A DNA stretch of 64,000 nt from JANJUB01 sp964586225 (lineage in GTDB: Bacteria > Armatimonadota > Fimbriimonadia > Fimbriimonadales > Fimbriimonadaceae): assembly GCA_964586225.1 (NCBI GenBank), contig CAZPHD010000001.1:1-64000 (forward strand), in the 5' to 3' direction. Of the stretch, positions 54,649 to 62,520 are shown in pieces. Each line of letters begins with the position of its first letter. The first letter of the stretch is position 1. Made by a program: the position numbers and the translations under genes. Below the pieces are notes generated by a model. That model saw only the letters and a list, made by a program, of their open reading frames with translations, ran no database searches and was not told the origin of the DNA.

Positions 54649-56192
54649 TGTTTCGCTTAGCCGCGATTTTAGTTTTCTTGACATGGCTGACGCTGGGTGT
54701 GGCTCAGATTCCTGTGTTGCCGCAAGCGAAGCCCGCGCCCGCGAGCCCAACGGGGTTCTCAACTCCCCGGGCGGCCATCGAAAACCTGATCAAGTCAGCC
54801 GAGACTTCTGATCTTGACGCGGCCCGCCGATCTCTCGATTTATCTCGACTGAATTTTGCGCTTCGCGAGACCGAGGGCAATCGGCGAGTGCTTACGCTCA
54901 TCGCGATCCTCAACCGGATCGACAAGTTTAGGGCCGATGACGTCAGCGAAGACCCGAGCCGCGATCGTGTTCGGATGCCGATCCGTACGTCCGGAAACGC
55001 CTTCGCCGTAGGCCAGATTGAGCTTGTGCCCAACGCTAGTACCGGCTGGGTGGTCTCCGCTGACACCGTCGATGCCCTCCCGCAGTTTTGGGCTCAGGTG
55101 CGCGATCGCCCGCCGGTCAACGGCCTCCCGACCGAGTTTGAAGGAGATCTCGATCTGTCCCAACGGGTTCGCGCTCGGTTTGGCAAGGCTTGGTGGACGG
55201 AGTTTCTTTGGCTAGAGCTTTGGCAGTGGTTAGGCTTGGGCGTGCTTCTGTTGACAGGGCTCGGGCTTCCGCGTCTTGCCAAGCACATGGTTCGAAATCG
55301 TCCCGTGCTTCGGCGGCGCGTCGTGATCGGGCTGGCGTGGTTGACCACGGCGGTGCTTTGGCAACTCGCGTTGATGGTGTTTGATCTGCCCACCCCGCTG
55401 CACATTGTGCTTCTGCTGATCGCGCGAATCGTGGCCTCGATGTCGGCGATGGTGGTCGGTATTGGCATGATCGATACGCTGTTGCGAGTGGCTTCTCAGC
55501 GCGCAACGGGCTTGGGGCGCCGGGCAGACTCGATCTTCTTTCCGATCCTTCGCAACTTCGTGCGCTTCTTGTGGATCGTGGTTGTGCTGATTGGCTTCTT
55601 GTCCGCGCTGGATGTGAACGTCACCGGTCTGCTGGCGGGTCTGGGGATTGGCGGTTTGGTGCTTGCGCTCGCCGCGAAGGATAGCGTTGAGAACGTGTTT
55701 GGCTCGGTAACGATTCTATTCGACATGCCGTTCGGCATCGGCGACTGGGTGAAGATAGGCGATGTCAACGGCGTCGTTGAGGAGATCAATCTGCGCTCGA
55801 CTCGCATCCGCACGTTCTCCGACTCGGTCATCACCTTGCCGAATAGCAACCTGACGAAGGCGGCGGTCGAGAACTTTGGCGCGCGGCGACGACGGCGGGT
55901 GGATATGCCCTTCGCGGTGGGGCATGCGAACGATCTTGATGCGGTGAAGGCGTTCTGCGACGACGTGCGTGGCTGGATGGAGTCGAACGATCGATTCGCG
56001 CCAGATTCGGTCTATGCCTATGTGACCGCCGTGTCGGATACGGCGGTGACGGTGACGGTGCAAGGCTACATTTTGACCGCGGATTACCGGGAGGAGCTGG
56101 AGGTTCGGCAGGCTTTGGTGACGGCGATCAAGGAGTTCGCGAACGCGCGCTCGGTGGCGCTGGGACCGCACTCGTTCCCCCCGCTCGGGTAG
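54645..56192 (+). CDS. Mechanosensitive ion channel (MscS family, large form)
   Basis: The 515 residues contain a signal-like start, a roughly 170-residue periplasmic part, two leading helices, and the MscS core: pore helix GLLAGLGIGGLVLALAAKDSVENVFGSVTILFD, beta domain (PFGIGDWVKIGDVNGVVEEINLRSTRIRTFSDSVITLPNSNL) and C-terminal alpha/beta cage. The large N-terminal extension recalls MscK/YbdG types. It opens under turgor. Confidence 0.9.
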   Translation: MMFRLAAILVFLTWLTLGVAQIPVLPQAKPAPASPTGFSTPRAAIENLIKSAETSDLDAARRSLDLSRLNFALRETEGNRRVLTLIAILNRIDKFRADDVSEDPSRDRVRMPIRTSGNAFAVGQIELVPNASTGWVVSADTVDALPQFWAQVRDRPPVNGLPTEFEGDLDLSQRVRARFGKAWWTEFLWLELWQWLGLGVLLLTGLGLPRLAKHMVRNRPVLRRRVVIGLAWLTTAVLWQLALMVFDLPTPLHIVLLLIARIVASMSAMVVGIGMIDTLLRVASQRATGLGRRADSIFFPILRNFVRFLWIVVVLIGFLSALDVNVTGLLAGLGIGGLVLALAAKDSVENVFGSVTILFDMPFGIGDWVKIGDVNGVVEEINLRSTRIRTFSDSVITLPNSNLTKAAVENFGARRRRRVDMPFAVGHANDLDAVKAFCDDVRGWMESNDRFAPDSVYAYVTAVSDTAVTVTVQGYILTADYREELEVRQALVTAIKEFANARSVALGPHSFPPLG

Positions 56193-56241
56193 AATTCTTG
56201 AGTCTAGGTGGGAGTTCCAGGCCACAGTGTTGACGCATAAA

Positions 56242-56302
56242 TGGGGATGTAGCTCAGCTGGGAGAGCGTCCCGATCTCATCGGGAAGGTCGCGAGTTCGT
56301 CC
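56242..56302 (+). pseudogene. tRNA-Ala-like fragment, anticodon CTC, no acceptor 3' strand
   Basis: GGGGATG, D arm GCTC-AGCTGGGA-GAGC and anticodon arm TCCCG-ATCTCAT-CGGGA are intact. The sequence after the variable region (GCGAGTTCGTCCCGAG) forms neither a T arm nor the acceptor partner CATCTCC. The CTC anticodon on an alanine body would be a mischarging hazard if intact. It is treated as a broken gene, the first member of the array. Confidence 0.7.
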
Positions 56303-56327
56303 CGAGAAACGAAGAACAATCACATAA

Positions 56328-56487
56328 TGGGGATGTAGCTCAGCTGGGAGAGCGNNNNNNNNNNNNNNNNNNNNNNNNNNNNNNNNNNNNNNNNNNNNNN
56401 NNNNNNNNNNNNNNNNNNNNNNNNNNNNNNNNNNNNNNNNNNNNNNNNNNNNNNAGGTCGTGAGTTCGAATCTCATCATCTCCACCA
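56328..56487 (+). tRNA. tRNA-Ala-like gene interrupted by the assembly gap
   Basis: The 5' half (56328-56353: GGGGATG, D arm to GAGCG) and the 3' part (56456-56487: variable loop, T arm GTGAG-TTCGAAT-CTCAT, acceptor CATCTCC, discriminator A, CCA) lie on either side of the gap. The acceptor pair G3:U70, the alanine identity element, is present. The anticodon arm is hidden by N. The halves may belong to one gene or to two different repeat units, since the gap length is arbitrary. Confidence 0.55.
56354..56454. other. Assembly gap (about 100 N) inside the tandem array
   Basis: The run of N falls exactly where identical 303-bp units would confuse an assembler. The true array is probably longer than shown. 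Confidence 0.95.
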
Positions 56488-56497
56488 AGTTTCCAAG

Positions 56498-56749
56498 ATG
56501 TGGGTGGTGTACATCCTGCGCTCCGAGAAGAACGGTCGCTACTACGTCGGCTCGACCGACGACTTGGAGCGCCGCCTTGCGCAACACAACACCGGCCACA
56601 CGCCCTCGACTCGCCCGTACCAACCGTGGACGGTCGCCTATCACGAACCGATGCCCAATCGCCTCGCTGCCCGGCAGCGAGAACGTGAGATCAAGGGCTG
56701 GAAATCGCGCGTTCTCATCGAGGACCTCATCAGGAGAGCGTCCCGATAG
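56498..56749 (+). CDS. GIY-YIG nuclease family protein, copy 1
   Basis: This 83-residue single-domain GIY-YIG protein has VVYILRSEKNGRYYVGSTDD (the VYI...YVG motif pair), LERRLAQHN (catalytic Arg) and a final basic block ARQREREIKGWKSRVLIEDL with the metal-binding Glu. Small GIY-YIG proteins of this kind are widespread and uncharacterised; some lie beside tRNA genes. The gene begins 10 nt after a tRNA CCA with no Shine-Dalgarno. Its stop TAG is inside the next tRNA-like anticodon stem, so the last codons are tRNA-derived. It is identical to copy 2. Confidence 0.85.
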   Translation: MWVVYILRSEKNGRYYVGSTDDLERRLAQHNTGHTPSTRPYQPWTVAYHEPMPNRLAARQREREIKGWKSRVLIEDLIRRASR

Positions 56750-56790
56750 CATCGGGAAGGTCGTGAGTTCGAATCTCATCATCTCCACCA
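56733..56790 (+). pseudogene. tRNA-Ala-like 3' part with AGC anticodon (between nuclease copies)
   Basis: GGAGAGCG, the anticodon arm TCCCG-ATAGCAT-CGGGA, the variable loop, T arm and acceptor with CCA are present. The 5' acceptor strand and most of the D arm are replaced by the nuclease C-terminal codons. The anticodon would be AGC (Ala, A34), rare in bacteria. TCCCGAT/ATCGGGA also forms a 7-bp palindrome around the three anticodon bases. Confidence 0.65.
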
Positions 56791-56800
56791 AGTTTCCAAG

Positions 56801-57052
56801 ATGTGGGTGGTGTACATCCTGCGCTCCGAGAAGAACGGTCGCTACTACGTCGGCTCGACCGACGACTTGGAGCGCCGCCTTGCGCAACACAACACCGGCC
56901 ACACGCCCTCGACTCGCCCGTACCAACCGTGGACGGTCGCCTATCACGAACCGATGCCCAATCGCCTCGCTGCCCGGCAGCGAGAACGTGAGATCAAGGG
57001 CTGGAAATCGCGCGTTCTCATCGAGGACCTCATCAGGAGAGCGTCCCGATAG
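56801..57052 (+). CDS. GIY-YIG nuclease family protein, copy 2
   Basis: The protein is identical to copy 1 and the DNA is identical over the whole reading frame, 303 bp downstream. Complete identity implies very recent duplication or gene conversion. The stop again lies inside a tRNA anticodon arm. Confidence 0.85.
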   Translation: MWVVYILRSEKNGRYYVGSTDDLERRLAQHNTGHTPSTRPYQPWTVAYHEPMPNRLAARQREREIKGWKSRVLIEDLIRRASR

Positions 57053-57093
57053 CATCGGGAAGGTCGTGACTTCGAATCTCATCATCTCCACCA
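57036..57093 (+). pseudogene. Third tRNA-Ala-like 3' part, mutated
   Basis: This matches the 56733 copy, but the T stem has GTGAC in place of GTGAG, breaking a pair. It is followed by a 26-nt nuclease remnant (57104-57130) missing one base, the decayed end of the array. Confidence 0.65.
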
Positions 57094-57158
57094 AGATTCC
57101 AAGATGCGCTGGTCTACATCCTGCGCTCCGTCGCCATCCTTGGAGTAGGCTAGGCGGC

Positions 57159-58145
57159 ATGCTGAGCTATCTGGTGATCGCCGCCGGGGGATTGTTTGGG
57201 CTAGTTACAACCCAAGATCCAACCCAACCACTTCGACTGGATCCAGCCGTGAGCGCCATCGTCCCGGCCGACGCCAGAGTCGAGAAAGTTGCCGGAGGAC
57301 TCATCTTCACCGAGGGCCCAGTCTGGGCGAAGAACGGCGGCTACTTACTCTTTAGCGACATCCCTGCCAACTCGATTTACAAGTTCAAGCCCGGTCACCC
57401 AGTAGAAGTGTTTCGAAGGCCAAGCGGCTATGATGGCGCGGATATGCCCCTAGGAGCCTTTTGGGGTTCGAACGGACTGACGTTCGACAAACAAGGCCGG
57501 TTGACGATCTGTGAGCATGGCAACCGTCGAGTCACGCGAATAGAGAAAGATGGCCGCGTGACGGTTCTCGCCGCGAGATTCGAAGGCAAGCGGCTGAACA
57601 GTCCGAACGATGCCGTCTACCGGTCGAACGGCGACTTGTACTTCACCGATCCGCCTTACGGAACCCTCCAAGGAGACAACGACCCCAAGAAGGAACTGCC
57701 CTTTAACGGGGTTTACCGACTCACACCGTCAGGCAAGCTTGACCTGGTCACTAAGGAACTTGAACGCCCAAACGGGATCGCGCTGTCTCCAGACGAGAAG
57801 GTGCTCTACGTTGCGAATTCCTTGAGGACAAGGAGAATCTGGATGAGTTTCCCCGTCAATCGCGACGGCACGACCGGGAAGGGCAGCGTCTTTTTCGACG
57901 CGACAAGCGATCCGCAGGCAGGGTCAGCAGACGGGATGAAGGTTGACCAACAGGGCAATCTCTATTGCACGGGTCCCGGAGGGGTGTTGATCTTCTCCTC
58001 CAAAGGAACACACCTTGGCACGATTCCAGTCCCCGAAGCGCCCACCAACCTCCATTGGGGCGACGCGGACGGGAGGACGCTCTACATCACCGCAGGAACC
58101 GGCGTCTATCGAATCCGACTTGCGATTGCGGGCCTTCGGCCCTGA
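57159..58145 (+). CDS. SMP-30/gluconolactonase-family secreted protein
   Basis: The ATG at 57159 (MLSYLVIAAGGLFGL) gives 328 residues with a signal peptide; the open frame back to 56460 runs through the tRNA array. The six-bladed propeller has GLIFTEGPVWAKNGGYLLFSD, LNSPNDAVYRSNGDLYFTDPPYG, ERPNGIALSPDEKVLYVANS and SADGMKVDQQGNLYCTGPGG, with the metal ligands Glu, Asn and Asp of the family. It hydrolyses a sugar lactone, probably in the periplasm. Confidence 0.9.
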   Translation: MLSYLVIAAGGLFGLVTTQDPTQPLRLDPAVSAIVPADARVEKVAGGLIFTEGPVWAKNGGYLLFSDIPANSIYKFKPGHPVEVFRRPSGYDGADMPLGAFWGSNGLTFDKQGRLTICEHGNRRVTRIEKDGRVTVLAARFEGKRLNSPNDAVYRSNGDLYFTDPPYGTLQGDNDPKKELPFNGVYRLTPSGKLDLVTKELERPNGIALSPDEKVLYVANSLRTRRIWMSFPVNRDGTTGKGSVFFDATSDPQAGSADGMKVDQQGNLYCTGPGGVLIFSSKGTHLGTIPVPEAPTNLHWGDADGRTLYITAGTGVYRIRLAIAGLRP

Positions 58146-58152
58146 CTCGGAG

Positions 58153-59166
58153 TTAGCTGCCCTTGCTCACGATGTCCAGCACATTCCCGAACTTGCGGTG
58201 CTGCCGCAGAACCTGGCTCACCCTCGCCACCCGCTCGTCGAGCGTTCCGCCTACGCGAAGGAACGGGATGCGTCGCTCCGCCAAGTCCCCCACGATCTGG
58301 TTCTGGAACCACTGCCGCTTCTGATCGCCACTCCGGTCCCAGGTGTCGGCATACGGGATATCCGTGTCGCACAAGAAGAACAAGTCGTAGCGCGAACTCG
58401 CCTCAGAGGCCAGCTTCGTCAGTACGGATCCAGCGGCGCCGTGATAGTCCTGAGCGAACACATACGTAGTGATCGGGCAGGTATCACAGAACAGAAACTC
58501 GCGCGACTGAAGCACGCGCTCATCCTCCCGGCGGATGTGTTCGGGCGCGATCTCCTCAAACTGATCAAGCGTGATCCGCCGATCCACCTGGTGCGCTAGC
58601 CAATACTCGGCTCCGTACTCCGGCATCCACATCGTGCGATAGTGCTCGGCCAAGGTGCGGGCCAGCGTGGTCTTGCCCGTTGAAGGAGCCCCAAGGAAGC
58701 AGACCTTCATGATCAGGTCTTGGTAGACAACCGGGTCGATGTAGTGGCGACCCGCGTAGCAGTCCTCCCGTAGCGCCGTTCCGCTGATCGGCACTGCAGA
58801 ACGAGCCTCGTCAATCCGGCGGTCAAGAGCACCAAGCGCCCGGCTGACGTGATCGCCGTAGAACTCGCTCGAATAGAAGTTCGTGATCCGCAGTCCATCG
58901 AGTTTTCGCAGGATGAACGCCTCTTGCTCGTGCCGAATCTCCGAGGTGTCGCCGTAGCTGTCCGGCCCGTCCCAGGCCTCGATCACGCGCACCGTCGGAT
59001 ACAGCTGCCGGATCCAGCCCGCGCGCACCTGAAGCGGCACGTGGATGACATCCGTCGCGTACACAAGCACCACGAGCTCATCGACTTCGCCAAGCGCAGT
59101 CTCAATAACCCTTTGGTGGCCGCGATGGAGCGGCGCGAACTTTCTCAAAAAGAGCCCGCGCTTCAT
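58153..59166 (-). CDS. nadR: NadR-like NMN adenylyltransferase/nicotinamide riboside kinase
   Basis: The 337 residues comprise an N-terminal nucleotidyltransferase (KFAPLHRGHQ; SSEFYGDHVSRALGA; ISGTALRED) and a C-terminal kinase (P-loop LGAPSTGKTTLARTLAEHY; QFEEIAPEHIRRED). Unlike the enterobacterial form it has no N-terminal HTH repressor domain. It phosphorylates nicotinamide riboside and adenylates it to NAD. It overlaps pnuC by one base. Confidence 0.93.
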   Translation of the reverse strand: MKRGLFLRKFAPLHRGHQRVIETALGEVDELVVLVYATDVIHVPLQVRAGWIRQLYPTVRVIEAWDGPDSYGDTSEIRHEQEAFILRKLDGLRITNFYSSEFYGDHVSRALGALDRRIDEARSAVPISGTALREDCYAGRHYIDPVVYQDLIMKVCFLGAPSTGKTTLARTLAEHYRTMWMPEYGAEYWLAHQVDRRITLDQFEEIAPEHIRREDERVLQSREFLFCDTCPITTYVFAQDYHGAAGSVLTKLASEASSRYDLFFLCDTDIPYADTWDRSGDQKRQWFQNQIVGDLAERRIPFLRVGGTLDERVARVSQVLRQHRKFGNVLDIVSKGS

Positions 59167-59846
59167 CAGACAATTTCACCACTCTTTGAGCCCACATGCC
59201 ACCGCCAGAAGCCGAACAGCGAGTTCAAGAGGAAGAGCGACCACATCAGGATCATCAGGTCGCCCGCAGCCCCTCCCGCCCGGAAGCGCACGATCCACAT
59301 CGCGATGGTGACAACATTCAGCAGAATGTAAAGTGCCCATTGCTCTTTGAATCGCCACATCATCAGAAACGTGGCGACAATCGAAAGCACGTTGGTGGTG
59401 GCGTCGATAAACGGCGTGTTCTGCTCGGGATTTCTCGCGAGCACATAACCGAGGCCAGCCGTCGCCAAAGCACAAACGAGGACAACGGTTGCGCGCTGGG
59501 TCGAGGTGAGCTGTCTCATCGCGACGGTCCCTCTTTCGCCCAGATGCCGCTTCCACAGAAGGAAGCCGATGATGCCAGTCGGTACAAAGAAGAGCAGGTT
59601 GAGATAGAACTCTCCGAAGAGCCCGTTGCGATACGCCAACACAGCGTACGACACGCTGTTGTAGAGACCGACGATGTAACCCTCGCGACGCCCAATCGCG
59701 ATCAGCCCAACGCAGAGAATGCCGGAGAGGGACACCGTCACGTCGAAGACGTTTGTCGCGAAGAAGAAGCTCAGCGCGCCTCCGACGATGACGAGGAACG
59801 CAAGCCACAGGCGGTCAATGTTCAAGTTGTCTCCTTGAGCAATCAT
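59166..59846 (-). CDS. pnuC: Nicotinamide riboside transporter PnuC
   Basis: The 226 residues show seven membrane helices with the family blocks SLSGILCVGLIAIGRREGYIVGLYNSVSY, YLNLLFFVPTGIIGFLLWKRH and MWRFKEQWALYILLNVVTIAMW, with the conserved WxxW-type Trp residues. PnuC is a facilitator for nicotinamide riboside, trapped by NadR kinase encoded next to it. The pair is a self-contained NAD salvage unit. The divergent gene begins 37 nt away. Confidence 0.94.
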   Translation of the reverse strand: MIAQGDNLNIDRLWLAFLVIVGGALSFFFATNVFDVTVSLSGILCVGLIAIGRREGYIVGLYNSVSYAVLAYRNGLFGEFYLNLLFFVPTGIIGFLLWKRHLGERGTVAMRQLTSTQRATVVLVCALATAGLGYVLARNPEQNTPFIDATTNVLSIVATFLMMWRFKEQWALYILLNVVTIAMWIVRFRAGGAAGDLMILMWSLFLLNSLFGFWRWHVGSKSGEIV

Positions 59847-59883
59847 AGCTCAACCAAGTGCCCAAATCAGCTACAGTCATCTC

Positions 59884-62520
59884 ATGTGGCGTCGACCTGG
59901 CCTCATCGTGATCTTCTTGGCCATCTGCGCCGCCGCATGTGCCGCCATGACTCCCGAGAACCTTAGATGCGAATACCGCAACCAGCCGCTGGGAGTGGAT
60001 TACCCGACTCCCCGGCTCAGTTGGACCCTGAAATCTACGAACCAGGACCAGACCCAAACCTCCTACCGCATCCTTGTCGCCAGCTCAAGAGCCCTCCTCG
60101 ACCGAAATCAGGGAGACTTCTGGGACAGCGGCACCCAAACCAGCAGCCAGCAAAACAACATCGAATACGCCGGTAAGCCCCTGCGCCCCGCCCAAACCTA
60201 CCATTGGAAGGTCGCCGTCACCGGCAAGGACGGCAAGCCCGCCTGGAGTCGCCCCGCGACTTGGGAGACGGGGCTCACCGGATGGACCGCTCAGTGGGTT
60301 GAAGACGAGGCCGCCGCCCCGCTTTTCCGTAAGGAGTTCCAAGTCCGCAAGCCGGTCGCCCAAGCCCGGCTCTACATCACCGGCCTCGGCTATTACGAAG
60401 CCTCGCTCAACGGCAAGCGAATCGGCGATCACGTCCTCGATCCCGGTTGGACGCGGTTCGACAAGCGCGTGTCCTACAGCGTCTACGACGTCGCTCTCAA
60501 CCCCGGCGACCACTGCCTGGGGGTCGAACTCGGCAACGGCTGGTACAACCCGCTCCCGCTCAAACTCTTCGGTCAGTTCAATCTGCGCGAACACTTGCCC
60601 GTGGGACGACCGCGGCTCATCGCGGAGCTGGTGATCACCTACCGCGATGGAACGACGGAGACCATCGCGACCAACCCGACCTGGCGAGTCAGCGACGGGC
60701 CGATCGTGCGCAACGACATCTACCTCGGCGAAGTCTACGACGCACGCCGCGAACCCAAGGGATGGAAACTCCCAGGGTTCGACGATACGAAGTGGCGCAA
60801 CGCCAGCCTCGCCGAGACCAAGCTCGGGCCGCTCATCGCTCAGCCGCAACCGCCCATCCGCGTCACCAAGCAGTGGAACGCGGTCAAGGTGACCGAACCC
60901 AAGCCCGGAACCTACATCTACGACATGGGCGTCAACTTCGCGGGTTGGGCCAGCTTCAAATTCGATCTCCCTGCGGGCACCCAGGTCACGATGCGCTACG
61001 GCGAGCTGCTCTACCCCGACGGCATGTTGAACCCGATGACCAGCGTCGCCGGGCAGATCAAGCGGCAAGGCGTTGGCGGCCCCGGGGCGCCCGACATCGC
61101 GTGGCAAACCGACACCTTCATCGCGGGCGGCGGCAAGGAGACGTATACGCCGAAGTTCACGTTCCACGGCTTCCGCTATGTCGAGGTCACCGGCCTTTCG
61201 AAGCCGCTCCCGCTGAGCGCGGTGACGGCCATGCGGCTGAACTCGGATGTTGAGGATGTAGGCACGTTTGAGTGCTCAAACCCCCTCCTAAACGACATCC
61301 AGGCGATGTGTATCCGCACGTTTAAGTCGAACATCTTCAGCGTCCAGAGCGACTGCCCGCATCGCGAGCGGCTGGCCTACGGCGGCGACATCGTCGCAAC
61401 CAGCGAAGCGCTGATGAGCAACTTCGACATGGCAACGTTCTACGAGAAGACGGTGCGCGATTGGTCGGATAGCCGCTTGCCGGATGGGATGTTCACGGAC
61501 ACCGCGCCCTACATCGGCATCCACTATTGCGGCGTGGTGTGGGCGATGGCCCATCCGCTCCTGGTTGAGCAGCTTCACCAATACTACGGCAACCGGCGCA
61601 TCGGCAGCGAAGAGTATGGGGCGGCAAAAGGTTGGATGGCGTTGGTGGAGGCTAAGTATCCGGACGGCATTGTCACGGAGGGACTCAGCGACCACGAAGG
61701 GCTCGCACCCGCACCGGCGCCCGAGATGGTCACGCCGCTCTACTACCAATGCGCCCAGATGATTGCGAAGCTGGCGGGTCGGTTGGGCCACTCCGAAGAT
61801 GCCAAACGTTTCGCGGGTCTCGCCGCGAAGATTCAAGCCGCGTACAACACGCGGTTCATTGAGGCCGCCACCGGCAAGGTCGGCCCCGGCACGCAGGCAA
61901 GCCAGTCGACCGCGCTGTACACCGGGATCGCCCTCGAGTCATCACGCGCCAAGATCTTCGAGTTTCTGGTGAAAGACATCGAAGATCGCGGCGGAAAGCT
62001 GACGACCGGCATTCTCGGCACAAAGTTCATGCTGGAAGTGCTCTCGAAGCGCGGCCGAAGCGATCTCGCCTACCGCATCGTCACGCAGCCCGAGTTCCCC
62101 GGTTGGGCGTGGATGCTGAAGAACGGCGCGACGACGCTGTGGGAGCATTGGGAGTTTAGCGACAACACGTTCTCGCACAACCACCCGATGTTCGGCTCGG
62201 TGAGTCAGTGGATGATGCAGTGGCTGGGCGGCATCCGGCCCGATGCTGAAGCGGTGGGTTACGATCAGATCGTGATTCAGCCGCAAACACCCGCCGGGCT
62301 GGACTGGGTGAAGTCAAGCTACCGGAGCATCCGCGGCCTCGTCGTCAGCAACTGGCGACGTGAGGGCAAGAAGCTACGCTACGAGGTCACGATCCCGCCC
62401 AACACGCGAGCGCGCGTGGTGCTGCCCGCTGGCGCGACTGTCGAGCAAGGCCAAGCGCAAAAGCAGGGCGACGCGTTCGCCATCGGCTCCGGGCGGTACG
62501 TCTTCGCGGTGTCGGACTAG
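59884..62520 (+). CDS. Alpha-L-rhamnosidase (GH78), secreted
   Basis: The 878 residues contain a signal peptide (to about 20), a fibronectin-type and two beta domains (RCEYRNQPLGVDYPTPRLSW; TARLYITGLGYYEASLNGKRIGDHVLDPGWT), then the alpha/alpha barrel with SDCPHRERLAYGGD, the catalytic block (Asp/Glu), and a C-terminal beta sandwich. GH78 inverts alpha-L-rhamnosides from plant or microbial glycans. It is divergent from pnuC and its 3' end overlaps the convergent gene by 4 nt. Confidence 0.93.
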   Translation: MWRRPGLIVIFLAICAAACAAMTPENLRCEYRNQPLGVDYPTPRLSWTLKSTNQDQTQTSYRILVASSRALLDRNQGDFWDSGTQTSSQQNNIEYAGKPLRPAQTYHWKVAVTGKDGKPAWSRPATWETGLTGWTAQWVEDEAAAPLFRKEFQVRKPVAQARLYITGLGYYEASLNGKRIGDHVLDPGWTRFDKRVSYSVYDVALNPGDHCLGVELGNGWYNPLPLKLFGQFNLREHLPVGRPRLIAELVITYRDGTTETIATNPTWRVSDGPIVRNDIYLGEVYDARREPKGWKLPGFDDTKWRNASLAETKLGPLIAQPQPPIRVTKQWNAVKVTEPKPGTYIYDMGVNFAGWASFKFDLPAGTQVTMRYGELLYPDGMLNPMTSVAGQIKRQGVGGPGAPDIAWQTDTFIAGGGKETYTPKFTFHGFRYVEVTGLSKPLPLSAVTAMRLNSDVEDVGTFECSNPLLNDIQAMCIRTFKSNIFSVQSDCPHRERLAYGGDIVATSEALMSNFDMATFYEKTVRDWSDSRLPDGMFTDTAPYIGIHYCGVVWAMAHPLLVEQLHQYYGNRRIGSEEYGAAKGWMALVEAKYPDGIVTEGLSDHEGLAPAPAPEMVTPLYYQCAQMIAKLAGRLGHSEDAKRFAGLAAKIQAAYNTRFIEAATGKVGPGTQASQSTALYTGIALESSRAKIFEFLVKDIEDRGGKLTTGILGTKFMLEVLSKRGRSDLAYRIVTQPEFPGWAWMLKNGATTLWEHWEFSDNTFSHNHPMFGSVSQWMMQWLGGIRPDAEAVGYDQIVIQPQTPAGLDWVKSSYRSIRGLVVSNWRREGKKLRYEVTIPPNTRARVVLPAGATVEQGQAQKQGDAFAIGSGRYVFAVSD

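Larger units (their letters stand above)
56455..57130 (+). mobile_element. Tandem array of 303-bp units: 3' part of tRNA-Ala plus GIY-YIG nuclease gene
   Basis: Unit 1 is 56455-56757 and unit 2 is 56758-57060, essentially identical. Each runs from the tRNA variable loop through the acceptor/CCA, a 10-nt spacer, an 83-codon GIY-YIG gene and a new tRNA anticodon arm. A third unit (57061 on) has a mutated T arm and a 26-nt remnant of the nuclease start with a one-base loss. Each nuclease copy is thus bounded by direct repeats of tRNA 3' sequence, as when an element inserts in a tRNA gene and restores its 3' end. Confidence 0.7.

Noticed and set aside
56460..57158. Upstream extension of the SMP-30 frame
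   Set aside because: It passes through tRNA sequence and the nuclease genes in another frame; the signal peptide begins at 57159.
56204..57160. Long minus-strand reading frame through the tRNA/nuclease array (about 318 codons with an X run)
   Set aside because: It spans the N gap and reads tRNA and the antisense of the GIY-YIG genes; the repeated peptide only mirrors the repeated DNA.
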